Source of the DNA: an uncultured Prevotella sp.
GTDB taxonomy: Bacteria > Bacteroidota > Bacteroidia > Bacteroidales > Bacteroidaceae
Length of the DNA: 64,000 bases
Direction of reading: 5' to 3'
Assembly (NCBI GenBank): GCA_937907705.1
Contig: CALCVP010000031.1
Location: forward strand, 255,566 to 319,565
A model generated the notes under the pieces. It searched no databases and had not been told where the DNA came from. It saw only the letters and a list, made by a program, of their open reading frames with translations. Below, piece after piece: positions 18,230-27,509 of this stretch (the first letter of the stretch is position 1; each line of letters begins with the position of its first letter). Made by a program: the position numbers and the translations under genes.

Positions 18230-21200
18230 TTAGTGTGCATACACTTTTACCGATAGCTGCTGTCCCTTGGCAGTGATAGCTTTTACAATGTAAATGCCGG
18301 GGCTTACGCTCAGCGTAATGCTGTTGCTGCCTGTCTGTTCAGCCTGTTTTGCCAGTGTGCCGTCAGCATGGTAGAGGCTGACAGACCGCAATTCACTGCC
18401 TATGCAGCCCACGGTGAGCTGCCCGTTGGTGGGCTGATAGCAACTGATGCGTGCCTGCTTGCCAGCTTTGTTAAGGTCATATTGCGTGGTGGTCAGGTAG
18501 TAACGCCCGTGGTTATTGGCCATCAGGCTTACCGTGCTGCCCGCAGTTATCGGTGTGTATGTGAGCGTTTGGCTGTCGAGTAGCCACAGTGGCTGCTTCA
18601 TTTTGGCATTGATGCTGAAGTTTACGTTTACCGATTGGTTGCTGTTTGCCACCACACCGATAGGCATCAAGTCTATACAAGTAGTGGTGTTGAGGCTTAC
18701 AGCCCGGTCAGATGCTACGGTATACACCTGTGGAATGTCGCTCAGTTCGGCACACTCCAGCAGTTCGGCATCTTCAGCTTCATCATATTGGCTGTTGGCA
18801 TCAGCCTTTACGGTAACAGTGGCACAGCTGCCCATGCTGCCGTTTTGGGCAGACAGCGTGATGACAGCGTCAGAGGCTTGTGTGCCGGTGCCGCCGGTCA
18901 GCCAGCGGTCTACCGTCATTTGTGTGGTAAAGTAGGCCTCTTCAGGTGCAGCGTCCTCCTTTTCTTTCACTATAAATGCCTGCATCGGTTCCACCAGCAC
19001 ATCCTTGCTGCGGTTGTAGGCGGCATCCGTAGCAATGGCGTATGCCTTTACCTGGTTGCCCTCCAAGGTCCACACCTTGTTTTCAAACATGGTGTTGGCT
19101 TTCAAAAACAGGTACATGCTCAGCGATGCAGTGTAGGGGTTGCCTATCAGCCGGTACTTGTCTTTGGCGTGTACGCCCTTTTCCAGTGTCTGTCTGACAG
19201 GGCTTATGGTACCGTCTGCTGTGCTGTAGTCTACCAATAGACGGTAATTCTTGTTGCGGTCAAGGGTTGCCGTCAGTCCCGAAGCCGTGCCGTCATAATT
19301 GTAGTAGGCATATTGGTCATCGTCTTTCGGCAGTCTCAGCAGTGCCACAGGTATGTTGTTGGCAGTAGTATAAGCATCGCCCACCTTGACGGCAAAGGCC
19401 TTTCCGCCTTCATACGACTCGTCTATCTTGTTGTAACTGTGGCTCCAATAGGCAGATGCTATGTTGAGCGAGGCATCCGATATGGTGTCAATGCGATACA
19501 CATAGTCGTCATAATGGTACGCCTCGTAATGCTTCCACCGGTCCACTACCTCTTGTCCTGAGCGGTCCCAATTGCGTTGATACACAGGCAGTGCCGTGCG
19601 GCTGTCTGCAGCTTCATCGTAGCGTATCGGCACAAAAGCCTCGGTCTCCTGTCTGCCGCTGGTCTTTGGCGCATACATGTCACCTGCATACGTACTGTGC
19701 AGCGGCGATGCCATCAGGTACCATTGGCCTGTGCTCAGTTCCTTTTCGGCGTATGCCTTGTTGTAAGCCAAGTAGCAGGCGTTCAGTATCTCTGTGTGTG
19801 GTTTCAGATAGAGTTGGTCGCACAGGTTGCCCTTAAAGGTCTCGCAGCTGAATACCCCGTCGCCCGTGTCAGAGTGGTCGTCAGTGGTGGCAGTCCATTT
19901 GGTGCACATGTCATACGCTATGTTGTCTGTGGCACCCTCGCCCTTGTCATTTACCAATTTGGTGGCTATCTTGTCGCCGCTTCGGTAGGTAATGTTGTTG
20001 AGGTCAGGATATACCTTTCCCGTTTGGTCGGCAATGGTAACCTTGGAAAACTTCATCGGCGTGAAGGCCCGTTGCCGTGTTATGCCCCGGTCGGTAGGGT
20101 TGTCTTGGCAGGTAGCCTCAGTGCCGTAGTCGGTATAGTCGGGCTTATACAGCTCCTTGGCAGTAGAGCGCAACCAGTTGAGGTCATTGTTCCAGTTGGC
20201 GTTGAGCGCATTTTCAGGCGAAGAGTTCCATGTCAAGTATTCCGGCACAACCTTGAAAGTTACAAACAGGTTGCCCGGACACGATATTGTCTGCTCACCC
20301 GTTTGCAGCTTCTGTTGGTAGCTGCAGTTCAGCTCATACCAGTAACCCTCATGCCAAGAGGTCAGCACCTTGCTGTCGAAAGCTATGTTGAGCCACTGGC
20401 TTTGTCCTTGTGTAACTTCGGCGTTGACCACCTTTCCCACCACCTGTTGGGTGCTGTTCCAGGTAGGGTCGTTTGTATTCGACACAAACACCCGTGCAGA
20501 ATCGTTGAAAGTAACTACCTTGGCACTCTCCAGCAGGGCGATAGGCAGTTGCAGGTATTTGCCTTTTGCCACCATTGCCCGCAGTTGCGGCAGTCCTATC
20601 CTCACCGTTCTGTCATCGGTAGGGTACGCCACTTGCTTGAAACCAAGGGTCAACTTAGGACCGTCTTCCAGCACTCTCAGGTTGAAATACATAGGGTCCG
20701 GACATATCTCATACGTCTGGTTGCCTGCTGTAACCGTTGAGGCTATCGGTATGGCAGCCACCGAATAGTTGCCCACTTCAAAGCGGTAGTTCTCTATCTT
20801 GTTGCTGGCAGAAAGCAGCAGACGGTGGTTGTCAACGTAAGTCTTGAGCACTTGGTAGTCTGCCTCTGTGAATTGCTTGTACGGATACCATGCCACCAGG
20901 TCTGTGCGGTCAGGATAAGCATCGCGATAGTGGCGCAGTGCCTCTTGCAGACCGCTGACAGCAGTAAAGTCGTTGGCCTTTCCGTTTTCGCTGAAGAACC
21001 AGTCAAAGGCTATGTTTGTAAGCTCCACGCTGCCCCCGTTCACCAAATCGGCAGTGGAAAGTCTGGCATTGATGTTTACGTTTGGGGTGCGGTTGGCATC
21101 ACACGACACGCGAATGTCGGTTACAACGTTGCCGTTGGCATCGGTAATCACCACGTTTTGCTTTACTATCTCGAATGTCTGGCTGTAAGTGGAACATACA

Positions 21201-23542
21201 TTTGTGGGCTTTCCCCACGTGCCGGGGCTGTCCGGTTGCTCCTCGTCAGGATACGCCACAGACAGATAATACTGTTTGCCTTGCTGCAAATCGTAGTGGC
21301 GGTTGGCTATAACCAGGTACACATCGTTCTCACTGTCGGTCTCAAACATCTTCGTTTGCGTGCTGCCTCCAGCCGATCCGGCGGGCAATACCATTGTGGT
21401 GTCTGCCTGTGCGGGCACCTCTGCCGTGCCGTATGCATCGCTCGTGCCGTCTCCGTTGTAGTCAATGCCGCTCACAGGGTTGCCCTGCAAGTCGCAGAAA
21501 CGGTAGAAGAGCTTTGACGCTTTATTGCCAACCAGCTCGGCAATGCTCTCGTATTTAGCCCTTATCTTTAGCGTTATGTCGTTGGGAGCAGTCTGGCTGT
21601 TGGCTTGGTCGGGGCATACAGGCTTGCTTTGCAGCACGTCTACCTTGTCTGGTTGTATGTACAGATGCAAGTCATCGATAAGATAGTCTGCACCGGCGGT
21701 ACTCATACACATGTTGTCCATTACGATGCGGAAGTCTGTATAGTTGTCAACACCTGAGTTTTTGGGCAGTACCAACTTGGTGTACACTTGGTACCATTTC
21801 CCCGTTGTCAGTCCTTTCGTGTTGGTAGAAAGGTCGCCCGACGAGAACGAAGTAATGAGTTGCTGGTCTGTTATCTCGTCATTTTCGTCGCGTGTAATGC
21901 CGTACAGTTTGAACATTACTTCGGGCTTGGTGCCTCCCGAGGTAAAGTCAGCCACGGCCCCTGTAAATATCAGTCGCGTGCCGGCACAGAGGTTGGCTTT
22001 GAAGTCGGCAGCTGCTATCTGCCGGCTTTCGTCAGATGCATCCACATAAAGGAAGTAGCCGTACTGCTTTCCGCCCGTCAGCTCGTATGTCCGGTCATAA
22101 ACAGTGTTGTTGACCCACCACTTGTAGCCTGCCTTAAAGTCGGAAATGCCCTTTACGTTGGCACTTTTGTACAGCCCGTACTCACCGTGCAGTGGTGTGT
22201 GCGGCTGCCACCAGTTGTTTGAAGGCGTAAAGTTTTTCAGCTCATAGTAGGTAAACCCGTAGGTACGGCGGTCCCATTTGGAGGGCAACCGACTCATGTT
22301 GTTGTCGGCAGAGGTAGGCTGTTGCAGGTCCTGCTCGCTGTTGTCGTCGTCGAAAGAGATAGGTTTGGCAGCTGCTTGGTAGTGAGAGCTGAGGTAGGAT
22401 ACCATGCGCTGGTTGTCGCCGTCGGCTATTACCTCTTGCCGTGTCTTTGGGTATGTGCCCACAAATTGCAGCTCAAAGTTGGCTATCGGGGCATAAGGTC
22501 CGGTCTTGTCGTGCCGTGCAAACGCCACTATATATACGGTGCTGCCATAGGTCAGCGAAGGTTTCTTGCCGGCATTCTTGCCGTCCAGCGTTTTCCATCC
22601 GTTGCCGTTGTTTTGTATTTTGGTCATGCTGAAGTATGCTATCTGCTGATAGGCAGAGAACATGTCGGTGTACATGGTGCGTGTGGGGTCATAGACGCGC
22701 CAGTAGATGTAGTTGGACTGGTAGAGTGTGGAGGTGTCAAAGTCGACTGCCTTGATAAGATGTGCCGAGTCTGCCGCGTACACATGGTGGTTGGTTTGCT
22801 TCAGCCTGTAGAAGAAGTAGCGTTCCTGCGGGTTGTCGGTGCGCAGGTGTATCAGCGCCGAACCGTCTTTCATGCCGAATATGATACGTTTGTTGTCTTC
22901 TATGGTCAGGTTGCCATATTTTCCTCTTCGGTCTGCAGAGGAAGCGTTGACGATACTTTCAGCCTGTTGCTTGCCGGCTTTGATATGGAAGATGTAGCGT
23001 ACCGACAGGGTAGGTTCTGCCTTCATTTCGCCCCCTGTGCCTCCAAAGTCGTTGTAGCGGCTTACGTCGCAGGCTATCACCTCGCCCTGCCAGTTGTCTT
23101 GCTGTGTGGCTTCTTTGGGCGGATTGTATATTACGCCCACTGTGCTGTGGCTCGGATTGTAGTTTTTGGAAGCCAGGTTGGTGGCCACCAGTCCGCGGTC
23201 TGTGCCGTTGGCATCATAGACGGTGCGCAGCTGGCTGCCGTTGGCAGCAAGACGGTTGGTGCCTTTGTCGGTGTTGTAGTCATACCAGCGGAAGTAGTTG
23301 CGCGGTTCGGTGTCGTTGCCGTTGGCAAAATAGTTCTGTATAGGAAGTGCCAACTGTATGCCGCTTCCGTCGGCAGGCACATAGTAATAATAGTGCACCT
23401 CTGCCACCTGCTGCATGCCGTTGCTGTCAAATGCCGTGTTGGCATGGCCTGTGTAGTGGCTGAAGGTCTGTGCCTTTAGGTTGAAGCCTATGAGCAGTAG
23501 TCCTGTTGCAATGATGAAAAAACGTATTTTGTTTTTGCCCAT
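18230..23542 (-). CDS. Giant surface protein, putative fimbrial tip adhesin with T9SS-type C-terminal domain
   Basis: 1770 residues from the ATG at 23542, chosen because it follows the upstream stop by 4 bp, has AAGGAA before it, and gives a signal peptide (MGKNKIRFFIIATGLLLIGFNLKAQ). A longer start at 23626 would overlap the upstream gene. The body is beta-rich with long Thr/Asn/Asp-rich segments; there are no enzyme motifs and I see no von Willebrand MIDAS. The last 80 residues (SVSLYHADGTLAKQAEQ, SPGIYIVKAITAKGQQLSVKVYAH) look like a type A type IX secretion sorting domain. It is the last gene of the fimbrial operon. In Porphyromonas the equivalent position (Mfa5) is a T9SS-sorted tip protein, so a tip-adhesin role is inferred from context, not homology. 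Confidence 0.75.
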   Translation of the reverse strand: MGKNKIRFFIIATGLLLIGFNLKAQTFSHYTGHANTAFDSNGMQQVAEVHYYYYVPADGSGIQLALPIQNYFANGNDTEPRNYFRWYDYNTDKGTNRLAANGSQLRTVYDANGTDRGLVATNLASKNYNPSHSTVGVIYNPPKEATQQDNWQGEVIACDVSRYNDFGGTGGEMKAEPTLSVRYIFHIKAGKQQAESIVNASSADRRGKYGNLTIEDNKRIIFGMKDGSALIHLRTDNPQERYFFYRLKQTNHHVYAADSAHLIKAVDFDTSTLYQSNYIYWRVYDPTRTMYTDMFSAYQQIAYFSMTKIQNNGNGWKTLDGKNAGKKPSLTYGSTVYIVAFARHDKTGPYAPIANFELQFVGTYPKTRQEVIADGDNQRMVSYLSSHYQAAAKPISFDDDNSEQDLQQPTSADNNMSRLPSKWDRRTYGFTYYELKNFTPSNNWWQPHTPLHGEYGLYKSANVKGISDFKAGYKWWVNNTVYDRTYELTGGKQYGYFLYVDASDESRQIAAADFKANLCAGTRLIFTGAVADFTSGGTKPEVMFKLYGITRDENDEITDQQLITSFSSGDLSTNTKGLTTGKWYQVYTKLVLPKNSGVDNYTDFRIVMDNMCMSTAGADYLIDDLHLYIQPDKVDVLQSKPVCPDQANSQTAPNDITLKIRAKYESIAELVGNKASKLFYRFCDLQGNPVSGIDYNGDGTSDAYGTAEVPAQADTTMVLPAGSAGGSTQTKMFETDSENDVYLVIANRHYDLQQGKQYYLSVAYPDEEQPDSPGTWGKPTNVCSTYSQTFEIVKQNVVITDANGNVVTDIRVSCDANRTPNVNINARLSTADLVNGGSVELTNIAFDWFFSENGKANDFTAVSGLQEALRHYRDAYPDRTDLVAWYPYKQFTEADYQVLKTYVDNHRLLLSASNKIENYRFEVGNYSVAAIPIASTVTAGNQTYEICPDPMYFNLRVLEDGPKLTLGFKQVAYPTDDRTVRIGLPQLRAMVAKGKYLQLPIALLESAKVVTFNDSARVFVSNTNDPTWNSTQQVVGKVVNAEVTQGQSQWLNIAFDSKVLTSWHEGYWYELNCSYQQKLQTGEQTISCPGNLFVTFKVVPEYLTWNSSPENALNANWNNDLNWLRSTAKELYKPDYTDYGTEATCQDNPTDRGITRQRAFTPMKFSKVTIADQTGKVYPDLNNITYRSGDKIATKLVNDKGEGATDNIAYDMCTKWTATTDDHSDTGDGVFSCETFKGNLCDQLYLKPHTEILNACYLAYNKAYAEKELSTGQWYLMASPLHSTYAGDMYAPKTSGRQETEAFVPIRYDEAADSRTALPVYQRNWDRSGQEVVDRWKHYEAYHYDDYVYRIDTISDASLNIASAYWSHSYNKIDESYEGGKAFAVKVGDAYTTANNIPVALLRLPKDDDQYAYYNYDGTASGLTATLDRNKNYRLLVDYSTADGTISPVRQTLEKGVHAKDKYRLIGNPYTASLSMYLFLKANTMFENKVWTLEGNQVKAYAIATDAAYNRSKDVLVEPMQAFIVKEKEDAAPEEAYFTTQMTVDRWLTGGTGTQASDAVITLSAQNGSMGSCATVTVKADANSQYDEAEDAELLECAELSDIPQVYTVASDRAVSLNTTTCIDLMPIGVVANSNQSVNVNFSINAKMKQPLWLLDSQTLTYTPITAGSTVSLMANNHGRYYLTTTQYDLNKAGKQARISCYQPTNGQLTVGCIGSELRSVSLYHADGTLAKQAEQTGSNSITLSVSPGIYIVKAITAKGQQLSVKVYAH

Positions 23543-23546
23543 TTCC

Positions 23547-24926
23547 TTACTCTTTGATGATTTGTACTTTGAAAGGAATCTGGTAGTCCAGTCCATGTAT
23601 GCCGAAGAGCAACTCGTGCAGGGCATAGCCAGAACGGTTGCCGATGGTTCCTTCTATCAGTTTTTTCGATCCGTCTGCCCATGGCGACCGGTCATAAATG
23701 CAGGTTCCGTCAGGCCCTTGCGGCATGGCCTCCAGCAGACTCCAGCCTTGCAGCGTCCAGCCATTGGGGCTGTCGGTACCCGGTGTCAGCTCGGTGCCGT
23801 CGCTGATGCGGTAGACATGCGGCTTGATATGGAAGTCGCCGTAGCCATGAAAGCGCACGGTAAGCATGGAGTCGTTGGTCTCTACATTAGGCAGCACACC
23901 GATGGCGGTAAACATTTCCACCTCAAACGCCATGCGGTAGTCGTTGAGATGAACCGGTATTATCAGGTAATCGTTGCGTGTTATCTCGTTCCATGCGGTC
24001 AGAGCCATGCGCTTGCTGATGTGGCCTTGGTCGGTATTGAGTGTGATGACAAAGTATTTGGGCTGTCGGGCGGTGCTCTCGTTGACATAAAACACAAAGT
24101 CTGTGGCTGCTGTTCCCCCTGCCTTGACCGTCTTGCCCTCGCCGAACTGTGCGGTGTAGACAGCCTTTGTGGCTTGCGGATTGATGGCGGGAGCCAGTTG
24201 GTTGCCGTCTGTCTGTGGCAGCAGCGCTATGTTGTTGTCTTGGTTTTGCGTAATGTCGCTGAGCGATATGCTTTTCACTTTAAAGTCGGCAGAGGTATCG
24301 TTCCAGATGCGCAGCTTCACTTTAGCCATCATTCTGATCACCTCCAAGTCTACCTGTTGTGTCTTTTCGGTAATGTCTATCACCTGCTTGTTGCTCATAG
24401 GTATGCCTTCAGCCAAGCTGTCTGTGCTGGTAGTATTGCCCCTTACGCCGTAATACTGTTGGTCAAAGCCATCGGGCAGTGGGGCAGGCAAGGTGGCGTT
24501 GGGGGCAAGTCCCAAGTCTTGCGGTCGCATGTTGGCAAACGAGTAGAACGTGGTTTGCCCCGTCTTGATGCGTGCCGTCAGTGTGCCCACATAGCTTTGC
24601 GGCTCCTGATAGTCGGCACTTTCAATGATATGCTGTATCATGCCCCCTTGCACCACCATTACAAAGCAGTGGTGCATCAGTTCATCGGCAGTAGCGTTGG
24701 CGTCTGCCCAGTCTGCCACAGTGTTTTTGCCCTCCTGCCTGGGCGCAGTATGGCGAGTGCTTCGGGCTGCTGATGTTTGCAGATCGGTAGCTTCTGCAGA
24801 CAGGTTGAGCTTTACCGTTACCTCGCTATGGGCAGTGTCGGGCGTGCTCTCATCGCCCGAAGAACATGCTGCGAGGCAGAGTAACAATAGGCTGAATAGC
24901 CAGTATCCTTTGCTGTAAATCTTCAT
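23547..24926 (-). CDS. Accessory fimbrillin-like lipoprotein
   Basis: 459 residues from the ATG at 24926. The frame is open to 25064, but the extra residues translate the palindromic repeat upstream, and the 24926 start gives a lipoprotein signal (MKIYSKGYWLFSLLLLCLAAC, C21). The pattern is fimbrillin-like: VTVKLNLSAEA near the N-terminus, VIRMMAKVKLRIWND mid-protein, and a C-terminal beta domain. Family knowledge: Bacteroidales fimbrillins are lipidated, cut after an Arg in the first strand and assembled by strand exchange. Its place between another fimbrillin and the giant protein suggests a minor subunit or tip adaptor (Mfa3/Mfa4-like position). The stop codon is 4 bp from the next start. 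Confidence 0.75.
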   Translation of the reverse strand: MKIYSKGYWLFSLLLLCLAACSSGDESTPDTAHSEVTVKLNLSAEATDLQTSAARSTRHTAPRQEGKNTVADWADANATADELMHHCFVMVVQGGMIQHIIESADYQEPQSYVGTLTARIKTGQTTFYSFANMRPQDLGLAPNATLPAPLPDGFDQQYYGVRGNTTSTDSLAEGIPMSNKQVIDITEKTQQVDLEVIRMMAKVKLRIWNDTSADFKVKSISLSDITQNQDNNIALLPQTDGNQLAPAINPQATKAVYTAQFGEGKTVKAGGTAATDFVFYVNESTARQPKYFVITLNTDQGHISKRMALTAWNEITRNDYLIIPVHLNDYRMAFEVEMFTAIGVLPNVETNDSMLTVRFHGYGDFHIKPHVYRISDGTELTPGTDSPNGWTLQGWSLLEAMPQGPDGTCIYDRSPWADGSKKLIEGTIGNRSGYALHELLFGIHGLDYQIPFKVQIIKE

Positions 24927-24959
24927 AATCGTGCTGATAATAATGCTATACTGCCGGTG

Positions 24960-25076
24960 GCGGGTTGCGATAGCTATGCAATCGGCTTCCGTTTGCATAG
25001 CTATCGCAACCTGATTGCACCGTTGTCGGCTTCTGATAGCTATGCAATCAGAAGCCTGTTGCACTGCTCTTGCAAA
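24960..25076. repeat. Mosaic palindromic repeat cluster B, inside the fimbrial operon
   Basis: A 19-bp perfect inverted repeat, 24963-24981 with 24993-25011, is followed by a 10-bp stem (25029-25038 with 25048-25057). The word TAGCTATGCAATC occurs at 24971 and 25037. The 19-base word GATTGCACCGTTGTCGGCT (25013-25031) is identical to 18138-18156. The cluster lies in the gap between two fimbrillin genes. Confidence 0.85.
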
Positions 25077-25093
25077 GCCTGTTGCTTGCTGTG

Positions 25094-26137
25094 CTACATG
25101 ATGATGTCGTCATGCTGCCGCACATTCCACGGCTTCACGTGCAGCGTAACAATCAGTTGGTCGCCGGCTTTGTATATCGTGTAGAGATAATAATGGTTGC
25201 GCTGTATGTTGTAGGGTGCACCGGTAGGCGCACCGTCGCTGTCGTAAGTGCGGAAATATAGGGTATAGTTGCCCTCATGCTGACCGTTGCGGTTCAGTTC
25301 TACGCTGATGGTAGCAGGTGCCGTTGCGCCCACATTGGTGTATTCGGGCAGGTAAATCTGTTGCTCATCGGTAAAATACAGTGGCGTGTCTGTGGCAGAA
25401 GCATCGTAGGCATGGAGCGAACCTTCAAAGCCAATGTCTGTGGTTTGCGCCACCTTATTATAAGTGTCTGGCACCACATAGCCCTTGGCGTTATAGCGGT
25501 TGACAGCGAGCGAGGCTATCGAGAATCCCTTCTTTGCCATGTCGTTGCGCAGACTTACCTGCACTTTTGCCACTGCTCTGAGCATGCTGATACTGCCAAT
25601 GTTGTTGCTCTTGCCCGTAACAAGGGTGGGCAGTGTGGCCACTCCCCACATGGGCAGATAGCTTTGTGTGTCAGTCCGGTTAAAGGCCAGCGCTTGCAGA
25701 TTGCCGTCTGCTATGGCTTCCTGACTGTTGGCCACCACCATTATCTTTTTTGCCAACGACAGCTTGTCGGCAGCATTCATCCATGTACCCGTGATGGCAT
25801 ACTCCGTGTCCGACTTCTTGGTCATCTCTATCTGCTCCACCTGTGCCATCACCTGTCCTTCGGCATTGCATATCATAATCTTTAAGGTGTTGGGATTGAT
25901 GGCATTCTCTGTCGCAGAACCTGTGGTAGACGGAGCATAGTTGCCCCAGTTTTCGCTGGCATTGCGTGGCGACGCTTGCGTTATCTGCATGGTAAAAGCC
26001 ACGCGAAGGTCGCGCTTTGCGCTCTCGTCTTCCGCATCGTTGTCGGCCGTACACGCCCATAGCAGAGCCATTGCCAACAGTATGGCTACGGCTTTGCATG
26101 CGGTGCGGCAATGTGTTGTATGGGTGGCTTTCAGCAT
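25094..26137 (-). CDS. Fimbrillin family lipoprotein (minor subunit)
   Basis: 347 residues; lipoprotein signal ends LLWAC (C29). Fimbrillin-like features: RDLRVAFTMQIT as first mature strand, LKIMICNAEGQV, LSLAKKIMVVANSQEA (the usual 'V-A-N' strand), LRAVAKVQVSL, and a final strand LIVTLHVKPWNV. The last motif is the W-containing strand found at the end of Mfa1/Mfa2-type proteins. It lies 63 bp after the Mfa2-like anchor gene. Likely a minor shaft or tip subunit; which one cannot be told from sequence. Start chosen for its hydrophobic lipoprotein signal. Confidence 0.78.
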   Translation of the reverse strand: MLKATHTTHCRTACKAVAILLAMALLWACTADNDAEDESAKRDLRVAFTMQITQASPRNASENWGNYAPSTTGSATENAINPNTLKIMICNAEGQVMAQVEQIEMTKKSDTEYAITGTWMNAADKLSLAKKIMVVANSQEAIADGNLQALAFNRTDTQSYLPMWGVATLPTLVTGKSNNIGSISMLRAVAKVQVSLRNDMAKKGFSIASLAVNRYNAKGYVVPDTYNKVAQTTDIGFEGSLHAYDASATDTPLYFTDEQQIYLPEYTNVGATAPATISVELNRNGQHEGNYTLYFRTYDSDGAPTGAPYNIQRNHYYLYTIYKAGDQLIVTLHVKPWNVRQHDDIIM

Positions 26138-26200
26138 TTTTTACGTTGTTCTTTATACAAATTGTTGTGGCTGACGCCTGTCAGCAGGGCTGCGGGTGGC

Positions 26201-27259
26201 TTAGAGGTCGGTATTGTTGAGCACCACACGCCAGGAATTGACAATGATACTGGCACTGAGCCAGTTCTGGTTGCTGTCAAGAAAGAATATGAAGTTATAC
26301 TCGTCTTGCCTGTCCAAATACTCCTGGTCTGTCATTTTTCGGTTATAGTTGCCCTTTACCAGCAGTGCATAGTCAGTAAACGGTATGCTCAGCACCGTTT
26401 TCCCCTCAGTATTGCGCACGGTAAGGCGGGGATGTGTGCCGCCGACCATCAAGCGGTTGACCGTCAGTTCTGCCACTACTGCCGACACCGTGCTCTCTTC
26501 AGTGCGCGTTGCACCACTGCTGCTGGCTTCTGTTGATTCGTTGCCCACCATGCCGTCATACTGGCTCCAGGCGTGGTAAGTGATAGAGTCGTCGGGCAGT
26601 ACGGCATTGTCGTAGCCCAAGAAACCGTTGCAGTCGTCAATGGTAAATACAAAGTCGTTGGCATCCAGTCTGCTTCCCGACATGTTTTGCAGCACCACCT
26701 TGATGTTGTTGGTGTCCTTTATCAGCGGCACAGTAACGGTCTTGACCTCTCCTGTTGACAAATCCGTCAGGTCGGCATCGGCTATATAGCCGTGAAACAG
26801 CGGCGTAAGGTCATGCTTCACGTCGCGATTGGTGCGGCTGATGCGGCAGTTGAGTCCCTCAATGGCATCACCCGTGTTGCCCGGTTGCCCATAGGTGTAG
26901 CTGTCGAGCTGCCTTTCTTCGCCCTCAGCCCATACCTTTAGTGCATAGTGTCCAGGCTCCAAACCGTCTATCTCCATGTAACCTCCACGACTGTTGACGG
27001 CTTCTTCCGTCTCTGTTTTGGTAAAAGCCAACTGGCCGTTGTCGCTGTTGAAGACATAGAGCGTAACCTTTTTTACCTCATGCTCAAAGGCATTGGCAAA
27101 CTTCATGTTCATGTCATACTTGAAGTTGACCCGCAGCTGTGTCTTGCAGTGGTCCAAATCGTCGTGCATCATGCTGCAAGCTGAGACACACAAGCATACT
27201 GCCACCAGCAGTGATGTGTGCCAAACGGCGTGCCAAAGACGGTGTGTAAAGCTTATCAT
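26201..27259 (-). CDS. Mfa2/FimB-type fimbrial anchor lipoprotein
   Basis: 352 residues from the ATG at 27259 (an upstream ATG at 27298 adds 13 residues before the signal). Lipoprotein signal ends CVSAC (C28). The segment after it, DDLDHCKTQLRVNFKYDMNMKFANAF, is the signature start of the FimB/Mfa2 family, followed by VKKVTLYVFN and DGLEPGHYALKVWAEG. The C-terminus ends in SASIIVNSWRVVLNN, as in fimbrial proteins. Family knowledge: Mfa2 anchors and limits the length of Mfa1 fimbriae at the outer membrane. It follows the major fimbrillin gene, after a 250-bp gap with a hairpin (27451-27484), the same order as mfa1-mfa2 in Porphyromonas. Confidence 0.85.
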   Translation of the reverse strand: MISFTHRLWHAVWHTSLLVAVCLCVSACSMMHDDLDHCKTQLRVNFKYDMNMKFANAFEHEVKKVTLYVFNSDNGQLAFTKTETEEAVNSRGGYMEIDGLEPGHYALKVWAEGEERQLDSYTYGQPGNTGDAIEGLNCRISRTNRDVKHDLTPLFHGYIADADLTDLSTGEVKTVTVPLIKDTNNIKVVLQNMSGSRLDANDFVFTIDDCNGFLGYDNAVLPDDSITYHAWSQYDGMVGNESTEASSSGATRTEESTVSAVVAELTVNRLMVGGTHPRLTVRNTEGKTVLSIPFTDYALLVKGNYNRKMTDQEYLDRQDEYNFIFFLDSNQNWLSASIIVNSWRVVLNNTDL

Positions 27260-27450
27260 AAATGGTTGTTGTATATTGTAGTAGCCGATACAGGCCACTT
27301 GTAGTTGTCTGTAAGAAGTGTCGGAACAGTGTTTCCGAGTGTCGGCATCTCTCTTGCATCTGCCGGCGCGATGCTTTCTTGTCCCCTGGCAATTCCCTTT
27401 CAGGCGGCAAGCAAGTATTTTACTTTAGTAACGATAATCAGTAAGCGGAA

Positions 27451-27484
27451 GCGTAAGGCAACCTTCCGGGAAGCTGCCTTACGC
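27451..27484 (-). promoter_or_regulatory. Hairpin after the major fimbrillin gene
   Basis: GCGTAAGGCA (27451-27460) pairs exactly with TGCCTTACGC (27475-27484), with TTCC/GGAA continuing inside. It lies just past the Mfa1-like stop codon within the operon. No U-run follows on the transcribed strand, so partial termination or mRNA protection is suggested. Confidence 0.5.
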
Positions 27485-27509
27485 CTGTTAAGCTTGTGCA
27501 GGCAATCTG

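Noticed and set aside
19577..20740. 387-codon plus-strand frame inside the giant surface protein gene
   Set aside because: Shadow of the minus-strand gene; similar long shadows occur at 22322-23479 and 23481-24773 and come from its codon use.
24927..25064. 46-residue extension of the accessory fimbrillin
   Set aside because: It is a translation of repeat cluster B; the ATG at 24926 starts a proper lipoprotein signal.
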